The position numbers were made by a program, and so were the translations under genes. Below are positions 33,479 to 41,581 of a stretch of 54,161 nucleotides of DNA, piece by piece. Each line of letters starts with the position of its first letter. Within the stretch, counting starts at the first letter, position 1. Under the pieces are notes generated by a model, which did no database searches, was not told the origin of the DNA, and saw only the letters and a program-made list of their open reading frames with translations. Source of the DNA: Pseudarthrobacter naphthalenicus (GTDB lineage: Bacteria > Actinomycetota > Actinomycetes > Actinomycetales > Micrococcaceae); contig NZ_JARESG010000023.1 of the NCBI RefSeq assembly GCF_029076445.1, positions 1 through 54,161 of the forward strand, given 5' to 3'.

Positions 33479-34302
33479 GCCAGCCGCGCCCCTGGTCCCA
33501 ACGTTTTCTCCGCCTCAACCTTTACCAGCGCCCAGAGGTGGTCTTCCAACTCACGGAACCTTGGCAACGCGTGGGTTCCCTCCGGTCGGGGCCGGGGCAG
33601 ATCAATGGTTACCACCTCTTTGACAACGGAGGGCCTGGCTGACATGACCCAAACCTCGTCGGAAAGGTACACGGCTTCCTGGATATCGTGGGTGATGAAA
33701 AGGACTCTATTGCGTGTCTTTTCCCAGATACGGAGCAGTTCCCGGCCGATGAACTGCCGGGTCTGCTGGTCCAAGGCGCCAAAAGGTTCATCCATGAGCA
33801 GGACGCGCGGCTCCATGGCCAATGCCCGTGCGATCGCAACACGTTGCTTCATTCCTCCGGAAAGCTGGGCGGGGCGGTGGTCCTCGAAACCGGTGAGCCC
33901 GACAAGTTCAATCATTCGGCGCGCTCTCTCATGGCGCTCAGCTTTCGGAACGCCTTTGACCTCGAGGCCGAAGGCAACATTGTCCAGTACCGTGCGCCAG
34001 TGCAGGGTGGAGTCCTCTTGAAACACCATGGCAGTGTCCCGCCGGGGGCCGGTCACGCTTTCACCGTTGATGCTGACCGAACCCTGCGTAGGCTTCAGCA
34101 GGCCGCCGACCATGTCAAGCAAAGTGCTTTTTCCGCAGCCGCTCGGGCCGATAACGGAAACGAATTTGCCTTCCGGTATGGCACCCGAAACGTTAGCGAC
34201 TGCGTGGGTGACTCCCGTCGCGGTACCGAAAGTCATTCCGATATTGTCGAAAACGACGTCACTGTCGTGTCCTACTGAATCGATCGGGGATATCTGGCTC
34301 AT
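33475..34302 (-). CDS. ABC transporter ATP-binding protein (nitrate/sulfonate/taurine type)
   Basis: This 275-aa protein has Walker A GPSGCGKST (about 53-61), a Q-loop MVFQEDSTLHW, the ABC signature LSGGMKQR, Walker B VLLMDEPFGALD and the switch His in FITHDIQEAVYL. The sequence is of the SsuB/TauB/NrtD group. The ATG overlaps the binding-protein stop by 4 bp. It energises import of the ligand recognised by the lipoprotein encoded upstream. Confidence 0.92.
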   Translation of the reverse strand: MSQISPIDSVGHDSDVVFDNIGMTFGTATGVTHAVANVSGAIPEGKFVSVIGPSGCGKSTLLDMVGGLLKPTQGSVSINGESVTGPRRDTAMVFQEDSTLHWRTVLDNVAFGLEVKGVPKAERHERARRMIELVGLTGFEDHRPAQLSGGMKQRVAIARALAMEPRVLLMDEPFGALDQQTRQFIGRELLRIWEKTRNRVLFITHDIQEAVYLSDEVWVMSARPSVVKEVVTIDLPRPRPEGTHALPRFRELEDHLWALVKVEAEKTLGPGARLA

Positions 34303-35297
34303 GAAAGGAAGTTCCTCATAACGATGGCGTTCATGTCCGGTTCTTTGGTGATCTGGCCTTGTTCTTTACCGGCGGCGACGACGGCGGCCAGCTGGGCATC
34401 GGTGAAGTCCAGGCTGTAGAAGTTCTGCGAGTTCTTCAGCGCCTCAAGAGCCACCTTGGGCTCGTATTTGATTGCCTTCCCGTAGGCGTCGGCGGCCTTT
34501 TCGAGGTCGTTGGTAATCAGGTCCATCGCCTTCTTGAGCGCACGGCCCCAGCCCTTCAACGCCTCGGTATTTTCATCGATGAAGGATCCTGTCGCCACGA
34601 GGCAGGTGTCCGACCAGTCCGTTACGTAGTCGCGGGAACGCCAGATCACCTTCGCTCCGCTTTCAGAGGCGATTTTCTCGGAAAGCGGCGAAGCCGTCCA
34701 CGCTACGTCAACAACTTTCTGGGAGACGGCGGTCCACGAATCGCTCGCTGAGCCGACGCTGATAAGTTCAACGTCCTTGCCCGGGATGATGCCAGCGGCC
34801 CGCAGCGTGCGGTCTGCGAAATACGAGGAGTTTGATCCTGGCGTGCTGACTGCCACTTTCTTGCCCCTGACATCCTCAATGGAAGTGACGGGAGAGTCGG
34901 GCAACGCAATGAAGTCAACAGAAGCCGCCGTATAAACATTGCCGAAGATTTTTACGTCCATGCCCTTCTCGGCCGCGATAAACACCGGAATAGTGGACGA
35001 CGTACCGAAACCTATGCCCGATTCGATTCCTCGAACAGTGTCAAGCCCCCCTGGGAACTGAATATGCTCAAGGGTCAGCCCCTCTTCCTCGTAGTAGCCC
35101 TCCGCCTGGGCGATAAAGAAGGGGGCGGAATGAATAAGACTGGCCAGACCAGTAATAGCAACGTCGCCGGAATATCCCTTCTTACCTCCACCGCCGCTGT
35201 CCTGGCCGCACCCCGTGAGGCCTCCCAGAAATAACGTCCCGCCAGCTGCCGCTGTGATCTTGATAAATCCGCGGCGTCCCATTGGTTCAAAACTCAT
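34299..35297 (-). CDS. ABC substrate-binding lipoprotein (NMT1/SsuA-like)
   Basis: This 332-aa protein has a twin-arginine-like motif (GRRGFIK, about 7-13), a hydrophobic stretch and lipobox LTGC (Cys at about 30). A Gly-rich linker follows, then an SsuA/ThiY-type domain (LIHSAPFFIAQAEGYYEEEGLTLEH, VRGKKVAVSTPGSNSSYFADRTLRAAGI). It is probably exported folded and lipid-anchored. GGGAG supports the ATG at 35297; the longer frame to 35348 lacks a ribosome site. As first gene of the operon, it defines the ligand, most likely phthalate or a related acid. Confidence 0.85.
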   Translation of the reverse strand: MSFEPMGRRGFIKITAAAGGTLFLGGLTGCGQDSGGGGKKGYSGDVAITGLASLIHSAPFFIAQAEGYYEEEGLTLEHIQFPGGLDTVRGIESGIGFGTSSTIPVFIAAEKGMDVKIFGNVYTAASVDFIALPDSPVTSIEDVRGKKVAVSTPGSNSSYFADRTLRAAGIIPGKDVELISVGSASDSWTAVSQKVVDVAWTASPLSEKIASESGAKVIWRSRDYVTDWSDTCLVATGSFIDENTEALKGWGRALKKAMDLITNDLEKAADAYGKAIKYEPKVALEALKNSQNFYSLDFTDAQLAAVVAAGKEQGQITKEPDMNAIVMRNFLS

Positions 35298-35375
35298 TCG
35301 GCTCTCCCTCATCTTCGTGTCAGATCCGTGGTTGTTCAAGTGAAACACATCACTTTACTGCTGTCCAGATAAAAG

Positions 35376-35390
35376 TTCTGTAGAGCAGAG
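35376..35390. promoter_or_regulatory. Dyad site upstream of the ABC importer (candidate IclR operator)
   Basis: TTCTG-TAGAG-CAGAG has the same half-sites and 5-nt spacer as the two sites before the dioxygenase alpha gene. It lies about 80 nt upstream of the binding-protein start. Shared control by the IclR regulator is inferred. Confidence 0.45.
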
Positions 35391-35833
35391 GGCATCGCTG
35401 GGCCTTTGTTCTTTGATCGCCCCCTGATGTCGTTCTAATGGCTTCGATGCCCGCTCTGCCGTTGCGACAACGGGACGGTGGGTGTTCAAGCGCCGACAAT
35501 CAAAGGCGGTGATGTGGCTGCAAAGGAATGGTCAGGGGCCAGCAAACGGTAGTGGTTCGAAAGCCCGCAGGGCTCACCCTCCAGGCCCGATAGTCCCTCG
35601 TCCAAGTATCGGACTGGACCGCGGTCGTCCTAGAAGACCGGCTCGCCGGCGATCGGGGAACGCTTCACACGCCTGGGTTGGCCCCTTCCCCAGCGAACGG
35701 GTCGGAAAACTTGGACATGACGGGGACCAAGGATCGGGGGAGCCGAGGATCCGGTAGTGTTTCGACCGTTCATTGAGATTGTCACTGACTTCCGCCGCCC
35801 GTTCGTCCGAACCAGGCCCCGTATGATGGAAGC
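35391..35833. other. Gene-free boundary between the two catabolic modules
   Basis: No coding sequence could be supported on either strand. The stretch holds GC-rich sequence with short repeats of no clear type and precedes the rightward lipoate-ligase-like gene. It marks the border where transcription direction and transporter type change. Confidence 0.4.
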
Positions 35834-36478
35834 ATGCGTCCGTGCTGGGAGCTTCACGTGGAGCCGGAGCCGCGAGCTCCCCTCGATGGCGTCGCCCGCG
35901 ACCTCCGCCTCGTTTCGGACGTCTCTGCGGGACGACGGGAGGCGGTGATGCGTCTCTGGCAGCCGGACCGGACCGTCGTGCTGGTCACGGAGGAAGCATC
36001 TCGCACAGCGCCGCGAGAGGACGTGCCCGTTGTTGCGCGCCCCACGCCCGGTGGGCAGTGGCTCGCTGCCGGCCCCGCGGTCATCCTTTGGTCGACCATC
36101 GCCACCAGGGAAACGCTCGGGATCAGCGGAACGGAGGACGCGCTCGAAGCCGCGTCCGAATGGGTGCTCGCCTCGTTGCGCCAGCTGGGAATGCAGGTGA
36201 GCCTGCAGGCAGGCGGAACGATTTGGACACCGATGGGCGTGGTCGGCGCTTGCGCGGTCCTCAAGCAGGACGGCGTCATCCTCGCGCAGGGCATCGTCGA
36301 TTATGCAATGGATGCGGGTGATTGCGTGGGGACCGATCCGGTGTCGGCGGAGAACGTCCGTAGCCAATCGGGCTTGCCCTTGCCGCTCGTTATCGATCGT
36401 TTCGCGCGCATGGCGCGCACGCTCTTCCGGGCAAAGGTCATCTCGCCGGCATCCGGGTCGGCCTTACCTCGGTCCTGA
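35834..36478 (+). CDS. Lipoate-protein ligase / BPL-LipB-like protein
   Basis: This 214-aa protein has the order LHVEPEPRAPLDGVARDLRLV, then MRLWQPDRTVVLVTEEASR, PVVARPTPGGQWLAAGPAVILWSTI and VGACAVLKQDGVILAQGIVDY. It follows the fold pattern of lipoate/biotin ligases, in which a Gly-rich RxxGGG loop binds the acyl-AMP. Here the loop is RPTPGGQW, and the usual catalytic Lys motif is not obvious. The start at 35834 keeps the first strand. An ATG at 35948 has a better ribosome site but would delete it. It stands alone between the two modules. No lipoylated protein is encoded nearby, so its partner is unknown. Confidence 0.55.
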   Translation: MRPCWELHVEPEPRAPLDGVARDLRLVSDVSAGRREAVMRLWQPDRTVVLVTEEASRTAPREDVPVVARPTPGGQWLAAGPAVILWSTIATRETLGISGTEDALEAASEWVLASLRQLGMQVSLQAGGTIWTPMGVVGACAVLKQDGVILAQGIVDYAMDAGDCVGTDPVSAENVRSQSGLPLPLVIDRFARMARTLFRAKVISPASGSALPRS

Positions 36479-36488
36479 CGCAAAGACG

Positions 36489-36522
36489 GGGTGTGTCCCA
36501 GGAGGGTTTCTGGGACACACCC
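36489..36522. terminator. Bidirectional hairpin between convergent genes
   Basis: GGGTGTGTCCCAG (36489-36501) and CTGGGACACACCC (36510-36522) pair perfectly over 13 bp around an 8-nt loop. It lies between the ends of the rightward ligase-like gene and the leftward tctC. Confidence 0.7.
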
Positions 36523-36538
36523 TGTTGAACGTCGGTGG

Positions 36539-37564
36539 TCAGCCCGTGTAGGCCTTCGTGATGAGGTCGACGTACTCCTGTGGTGAGCCCATCACGTCGT
36601 TGACGAGCTTCTGCACGTCGTCGCCGCTCGTATAGTGGACCGGCCGCTTGGTGTCGGCGGCAGCCTTGATGAAGGCCTTGTCGGTCATGACCTTCTCGAA
36701 GGCGTCGCGGATTGTCTGCAGCGTGCCCGGGTCCATTCCTGGGGGGGCCGCGAGGAGGCGGCCGCTGGAAATGAGCTTCGTGTGCAGCGTTGCGAGTTCC
36801 TTCTGGTCGCCCTTCACCACGTCGAGGAGGTTGTCGACATCCTTGATCTCCTTCTCGCCGGTGTTCTCGCCGATGACGAGGATCGGTTTAAGATCGCCGG
36901 CATTGATACCTGGCTGCTGGCTGCCGAACGAGCGCGAATGCAGCTCGACGTTGCCCTGGATAACGTTGAGGCTGGCCTCGTTGCTGGACTTGAAACCGGT
37001 CACGACCTGGTTGTCCATGCCAAGGAGCTGGTTCAGGACTACGGCGTCGATGTACTCGTTTGAGCCGGGGCCGGTGGCCGCGAAGCGTTTGCCGGAGATG
37101 TCGTCCACTGACGCGATGCTGGAGGACTTGCTGGTGGCGAGCACGTCGGGTTCGGAGCTGATTTGGCCGATGTAACTCATTGTCTTCGCGTCGTACCGGA
37201 CGCCGTTGGTCTTAGCGATCGCAGCACCGAGGTGGCCGGGGCCGTTCAGCAGCACGAGGGTTTTCCCGTCCGGCTTGGCGTGCACGGACTCGTTCGTGGC
37301 GAGGATGCCGCCCGCGCCGGGCTTGTTCTCGACAATTACTGTGGCGCCGAGCTCGTCGGCAAGCTTCGGGGCCAGCATGCGGGCGTAGGCGTCGTAGCCC
37401 CCGCCCGGGTCGAACGGGACGACCAGCGTGATCGTCTGGTTTTTCAGTTTGGCCGCGGCGTCCTCCGGGGAGGTTGACGCGCCGGTGGCACCTGCCGACG
37501 AGCAGCCTGTTAGTGCGCCGCCGGCGAGGGCGAGGGCAGCGAGGCCGAGTGCGAGCTTACGCAT
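36539..37564 (-). CDS. tctC: Tripartite tricarboxylate transporter binding protein (TctC/Bug family)
   Basis: This 341-aa lipoprotein has lipobox LTGC (Cys21). The Bug-type domain starts LVVPFDPGGGYDAYARMLAPKLADELG, with VENKPGAGG and TGPGSNEY further on. Bug proteins bind carboxylates, including aromatic ones such as terephthalate (TphC). It lies 84 bp behind tctB with its own ribosome site (AAAGGA), allowing stronger expression of the soluble component. It delivers ligand to the TctAB membrane pair. Confidence 0.9.
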   Translation of the reverse strand: MRKLALGLAALALAGGALTGCSSAGATGASTSPEDAAAKLKNQTITLVVPFDPGGGYDAYARMLAPKLADELGATVIVENKPGAGGILATNESVHAKPDGKTLVLLNGPGHLGAAIAKTNGVRYDAKTMSYIGQISSEPDVLATSKSSSIASVDDISGKRFAATGPGSNEYIDAVVLNQLLGMDNQVVTGFKSSNEASLNVIQGNVELHSRSFGSQQPGINAGDLKPILVIGENTGEKEIKDVDNLLDVVKGDQKELATLHTKLISSGRLLAAPPGMDPGTLQTIRDAFEKVMTDKAFIKAAADTKRPVHYTSGDDVQKLVNDVMGSPQEYVDLITKAYTG

Positions 37565-37648
37565 TGGGACGGGTCCTTTCGATTTTGGTGCGCCCGGACC
37601 ATAGGCGGCCGGGCGGTGACGCGGGAAGGAGAGTAGGGGAACGGGCGA

Positions 37649-38200
37649 TCAGGCGAGGCCGAGCAGCCCGCCCGGCAGCGGCAGTTTGAGGGCGATCGCG
37701 AAGACCACGTAGATGACGCCGCCGAGCAGGGCCGCGTAGATGGCGGCGAACCACCACGACTTGGCGGTTTGGAAGCGCAGGTAACCTACGGTGAAGGCGA
37801 CCATGGCGAGGTAGATACCGAAGACCGACAGTGCGACAAAGAAGCCGCCGAGCCAGCCGAGCGAGGTGACCCAGTCCCGCGTCGAGAGGTTCTTGAAGAA
37901 CTCGTACTCCTGCTCGGCCACCGACTTGGCGGCCTCGGGCACGTTGGTCTTCGGGGCGGCCGGCTTGGGCGGGAAGAACAGCACCCGTAAGAGTAGGGAG
38001 GCGCTGGCAACCACACCCACGCCGCTGACGCCGAGAGGGAAGTAGGCGGCGAGGTCCCTCCAGCCCGTGGCCATCAGGAACGCCGCGACGAACACGACGA
38101 GCAGCACGGATGTGATGATCAGATCGGGCTTGTGCACGTGGCGCCCCCGCGAGCCGCCCTCGCCGTCGCCGTCGATGGAGTGGATCATTTCGGTGCTCAT
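37649..38200 (-). CDS. tctB: Tripartite tricarboxylate transporter small membrane subunit (TctB)
   Basis: This 183-aa protein has four predicted helices: about 27-44, 52-72, about 110-133 and about 147-175. A charged cytosolic loop (FFPPKPAAPKTNVPEAAKSV) lies between the second and third. The ATG overlaps the tctA stop by 4 bp. The topology and size are of TctB. Confidence 0.85.
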   Translation of the reverse strand: MSTEMIHSIDGDGEGGSRGRHVHKPDLIITSVLLVVFVAAFLMATGWRDLAAYFPLGVSGVGVVASASLLLRVLFFPPKPAAPKTNVPEAAKSVAEQEYEFFKNLSTRDWVTSLGWLGGFFVALSVFGIYLAMVAFTVGYLRFQTAKSWWFAAIYAALLGGVIYVVFAIALKLPLPGGLLGLA

Positions 38201-39708
38201 ACGAGACCTCCGGTGGCCAGGAGCTCGCGCTTATCGGCGCGCTTTTTGCGAGCGGTGCGGACCGCGGTGAACAGAATCATGCCGGCGATGATGATCTCGA
38301 TGACGATCACGCCGGGCCGGCTGAGCCAGTTGAACTGGAACAGCGCGTAGCTGACGGTGAAGTACCGCTCGAGGATTTCGCCGAGCACCAGGCCAAGCAG
38401 CAGCGGGATGCGGGGCCACTTGAAGCGGCTGCACATCACGCCGATGGCGAGGAAGACTAGCATGATCCAGACGTCGTCGAGCGAGCTGGTGTTCGAGAAT
38501 GCGCCGATGGTGAGCATCGTGATGAGAAACGGTACGAGCAGCCTTCCGGTCACCGAGGTGAGCTTGGCAAGGGGGCGGATCAGAAGGTAGCCGAGGATGA
38601 CAGCCGCGATCGTGCTCAGCACAATGATCCACACGAGCGAGAGCGTGACGTTGAGGTGCTCGCCCAGCATCTCGGGGCCAGGATTCAGGCCGAGGATCAG
38701 GAACGCGCCGAGTAGCACCGCCATGCTCGCGCCCGACGGCACGCCGAAGGCGATCGTCGGTACGAGGTGGCCCCCGTCCTTCGCTGTCGTGGTCGCACCT
38801 GCGGCGATCACGCCCTCGATCGAACCGTTGCCGAACTCCTCGGGATGCTTCGAGGTTTGCTTGGCGTGGCCGTAGGCGATGAACTGGGACACCGATCCTC
38901 CGAGACCGGGCATCATTCCCAGGACGGCACCGATGGCACTGGTGCGCAGCATCAACGACCAGTGGCGGAAGGAGTCCTTGACGCCGACGAGGATGCCGCC
39001 AAGGTGTGGCGGCACAGCAGTCTTGGTGTCACCGTCTTTGTCGAGCATGGACTGCAGCACTTCGGCACCGCCGAGGAGACCGACGACGACGGGGACAATG
39101 CCGATGCCCTCCCAGAGGTGCAGGCTTCCGAAGGTGTACCGCTCGATGCCGAGGTTCGGATCGAGCCCGACGAGCGAGAGGAGCACGCCGATCGTGGCCA
39201 TGACCAGGCCCTTGTGGATGATACCGCCGGAGAGCGACGCGATGAACGTCAGGCCGAGCACGGCCGCGGCGAACAGTTCGGGCGCGCTGATGCTCAAGAT
39301 GAGCGGCCGCATCACCGGGATCAGCGCCATGAGCAGGACCGCACCGAAGATCGACCCAATCGCCGAGCTGGACAGGGAGGCGCCAAGCGCGCGCCCGGCC
39401 TGCCCCTTCTTATTAAGCGGATAGCCGTCGAGCACCATGGCTGCTGCCGTTGGCTCACCCGGGATCCCGAACAGGATTGAGGTGAAGTCGCCGGCGATCG
39501 CGGAGACGACGTACATGCCCAGCAGAAGCGAGAAGGCCGGCACCGGATCCATGCCGAAGGTCACGGGGATGAGCAGGGCGAGCGTGACCGCACCGCCGAT
39601 GCCCGGGAGGATGCCGACGAGGAAGCCGATCACAACGCCGATAAGCAGCATGATTAGCGACATCGGGCTGAGGGCCTCGCCGAGCGCGCTCCAGATTGCG
39701 TCAAGCAT
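38197..39708 (-). CDS. tctA: Tripartite tricarboxylate transporter large membrane subunit (TctA)
   Basis: This 503-aa protein has about 12 helices and highly conserved TctA stretches: GILPGIGGAVTLALLIPVTFGMDPVPAFSLL, FGIPGEPTAAAMVLDGYPL and GMMPGLGGSVSQFIAYGHAK. It imports the carboxylate with H+ or Na+ coupling. GAAAGGAG precedes the ATG. It is the first gene of the leftward tctABC operon, divergent from the dehydrogenase/aldolase pair, with two GntR-type sites in between. Confidence 0.93.
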   Translation of the reverse strand: MLDAIWSALGEALSPMSLIMLLIGVVIGFLVGILPGIGGAVTLALLIPVTFGMDPVPAFSLLLGMYVVSAIAGDFTSILFGIPGEPTAAAMVLDGYPLNKKGQAGRALGASLSSSAIGSIFGAVLLMALIPVMRPLILSISAPELFAAAVLGLTFIASLSGGIIHKGLVMATIGVLLSLVGLDPNLGIERYTFGSLHLWEGIGIVPVVVGLLGGAEVLQSMLDKDGDTKTAVPPHLGGILVGVKDSFRHWSLMLRTSAIGAVLGMMPGLGGSVSQFIAYGHAKQTSKHPEEFGNGSIEGVIAAGATTTAKDGGHLVPTIAFGVPSGASMAVLLGAFLILGLNPGPEMLGEHLNVTLSLVWIIVLSTIAAVILGYLLIRPLAKLTSVTGRLLVPFLITMLTIGAFSNTSSLDDVWIMLVFLAIGVMCSRFKWPRIPLLLGLVLGEILERYFTVSYALFQFNWLSRPGVIVIEIIIAGMILFTAVRTARKKRADKRELLATGGLV

Positions 39709-39820
39709 TGGCGCTCCTTTCTGGCGTCCTTGCCAGGTCGATCCCTGTAACGCCCGTACTCAAAGCAGGGCAAGGGGTTTTCGCGGTCCGGAAAACTTAT
39801 CTTCAGGAGCTTATGGCCAT

Positions 39821-39848
39821 TGGTCTTGCCATGTCAATGGACTAACCA
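39821..39848. promoter_or_regulatory. Two GntR(FadR)-type operator candidates in the divergent tctA/dehydrogenase promoter
   Basis: TGGTCTTGCCA (39821-39831) and TGGACTAACCA (39838-39848) fit the FadR-subfamily core TGGNNNNNCCA; their centres are 17 bp apart. The second, read on the minus strand, differs from the perfect site at 46063-46073 by one base of eleven. They lie between tctA (start 39708) and the dehydrogenase gene (start 39966). Confidence 0.6.
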
Positions 39849-39965
39849 ATATGTTTGTGAGGCGATATCGCTCCGCGAGAAGCAGATGCCGCCCGGGACG
39901 AAGATGCCTGAATCAGGTTGCGGCAGCGGTGCATTCCAGGCAATGGTGCATGAAAGGTGAAAGTT

Positions 39966-40859
39966 ATGGATCCACATCACGTGGGAGTAGTCGGACTCGG
40001 AGGGATGGGCAAGGCCCTCGCCGCGAGTCTCATCGCGGCCGACCATTCGGTGGCGGTATGGGACCGGCATACGGATCGCGTCGCGACAACGGCGATGATC
40101 GGGGCCACTCCGTCGGTGAGTCCCCGCCAACTCGCAGAACAGAGCCATGTAATTTTCCTTGCCCTGCCGAATCCCACGGCAGTGCGTGAGGTGCTCTATG
40201 ACGAGGAGGCCGGAGTGCTTGCCGGGCTTCGTGCGGGTGCGCTGATCGTGGATATGACGACGGGAGACCCGGAACTCGCGCAGGACGTCGCGCAGCGTGT
40301 CGCGGCGCTTGGCAACGGTGCCCGCTACGTCGATGCGCCGGTGTCCGGCACGGCCCCGAACCTCACCGTCATGATTGGCGGCGAGGCGGGGGTACTCGGC
40401 GGCGCGGAGTCAATCGTGCAGGACGTCGCCGGGACGCTGCTCTACGCGGGCGCCCTGGGGGATGGCTTCGCCACCAAACTCGTGCACCAGCACGTGAAGT
40501 ACGCGACCCATCTCGCTGTGGCCGAGGCCCTCGTCATCGCCCAGCAGGCTGGTCTTGACGTCGCGAAGGTGATCGATGCGCTCGAGCGGTCAAGCGGTGT
40601 CGTCGGCGGGTTCAAGGGCGTCGTTGAGTACTACAGCGGAAACAAGCGAGCGGTTGCAAAGCATGCGCCCGCAACGACGATCGCCAAGGACATGAAGCTG
40701 GCCACCGCTCTCGCCGACTCGCTCGGTGTTACAAGCGCAACGCTGTCGGCCGCCGCGGAATTCTTCGGAGCCGCCGCGGAAGGAGACTACGCGAAGCGTC
40801 CCTACCCCGAGAGCACGGAACTTCTGACACAGTTGCGTACGACCGTGCGGGAGAGCTGA
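39966..40859 (+). CDS. Beta-hydroxyacid dehydrogenase family (3-hydroxyisobutyrate dehydrogenase-like)
   Basis: This 297-aa protein has a Rossmann start VGVVGLGGMGKAL (about 6-18). The substrate-binding motif is DAPVSG (123-128), and the catalytic Lys171 lies in GDGFATKLVHQH. The two Asn that usually follow Lys are replaced by His-Gln, hinting at an unusual substrate. AAAGG supports the ATG at 39966. It is translationally coupled to a class II aldolase-type gene (TGATG). It may oxidise a hydroxyacid or dihydrodiol carboxylate in module 2, replacing the aldo/keto reductase of module 1. Confidence 0.75.
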   Translation: MDPHHVGVVGLGGMGKALAASLIAADHSVAVWDRHTDRVATTAMIGATPSVSPRQLAEQSHVIFLALPNPTAVREVLYDEEAGVLAGLRAGALIVDMTTGDPELAQDVAQRVAALGNGARYVDAPVSGTAPNLTVMIGGEAGVLGGAESIVQDVAGTLLYAGALGDGFATKLVHQHVKYATHLAVAEALVIAQQAGLDVAKVIDALERSSGVVGGFKGVVEYYSGNKRAVAKHAPATTIAKDMKLATALADSLGVTSATLSAAAEFFGAAAEGDYAKRPYPESTELLTQLRTTVRES

Positions 40860-41578
40860 TGGCGTTCGACGCATCGGCACGAGAGCTACTCGCCGAGGCC
40901 TGCCGAATTATCGCCCACGCCGGGTTAGCGGAGGATGTCCTCGGCCACGTAAGCCTGCGGACCGAGGCCGGCATCGCGATCCGCTGTCGCGGGCCACAGG
41001 AGAGCGGGCTGCTGTTCACCCAGCCGGGGGACATCCACGAGGTCGTCCCCGAGCGCGCGCTTGAGGGGGGATTCCAGGCGCCGAATGAACTTCCGATCCA
41101 TGCTGAGGTGCTGGCGGCGCGCCCTGACGCGCAGGCGGTGGTGCACGCGCACGCTCCTGCGGTCATCGCGGCCGACCTCGCCGGTCTCGCCCTGCTACCC
41201 GTGGTCGGCGCGTACAACATCCCGGCAATGCGCATGGCCGCTGAGGGGATCCCGACCTATCCGCGCAGCCTACTGATCAACACGGCCGAGCTTGGACGGG
41301 AAGTCGCATCCGCCCTCGGCACGGCACCGGCGCTGGTTCTGCGCGGACACGGGATCGTGACGGTGGGCGCGACGGTCGAGCAGGCCGTCGTACGCGCGCT
41401 GAATGTGGAGATCCTGGCGCGGATGCTTGTGAACGCGAGCTCGATGGGAACAGTGAGCTACGAGGTCCCGGAAGCTGATATGGCGGTGATGCCCGATCTC
41501 GGCTCAACGTTCAACGACGGCTTCGTCTGGAACTACCACCGAGCGCGGCTTGGACACGCCGGACTCGCTGTACGCTGA
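40859..41578 (+). CDS. Class II aldolase-fold decarboxylase-like protein, module 2
   Basis: This 239-aa protein is a paralogue of the phtC-like gene at 24260-25006, with the same ligand set: Glu77 (NELPIH), His96 and His98 (VVHAHAP) and His164 (LRGHG). Shared blocks also include HVSLR, IRCRGP, RSLLINTAELG and the C-terminal MAVMPDLGSTFNDGFVWNYHRARL. The ATG overlaps the dehydrogenase stop by one base. It probably removes a carboxylate from a dihydroxylated aromatic acid made by the module 2 dioxygenase. Confidence 0.75.
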   Translation: MAFDASARELLAEACRIIAHAGLAEDVLGHVSLRTEAGIAIRCRGPQESGLLFTQPGDIHEVVPERALEGGFQAPNELPIHAEVLAARPDAQAVVHAHAPAVIAADLAGLALLPVVGAYNIPAMRMAAEGIPTYPRSLLINTAELGREVASALGTAPALVLRGHGIVTVGATVEQAVVRALNVEILARMLVNASSMGTVSYEVPEADMAVMPDLGSTFNDGFVWNYHRARLGHAGLAVR

Positions 41579-41581
41579 GCG

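Noticed and set aside
35482..35757. 91-aa plus-strand frame between the two catabolic modules
   Set aside because: It is Arg/Pro/Gly-rich with no ribosome site and no domain; it looks like spurious GC-rich frame.
38767..39480. 237-aa open frame on the plus strand
   Set aside because: It is antisense to tctA, acidic low-complexity sequence with no domain; a shadow of a highly conserved gene.
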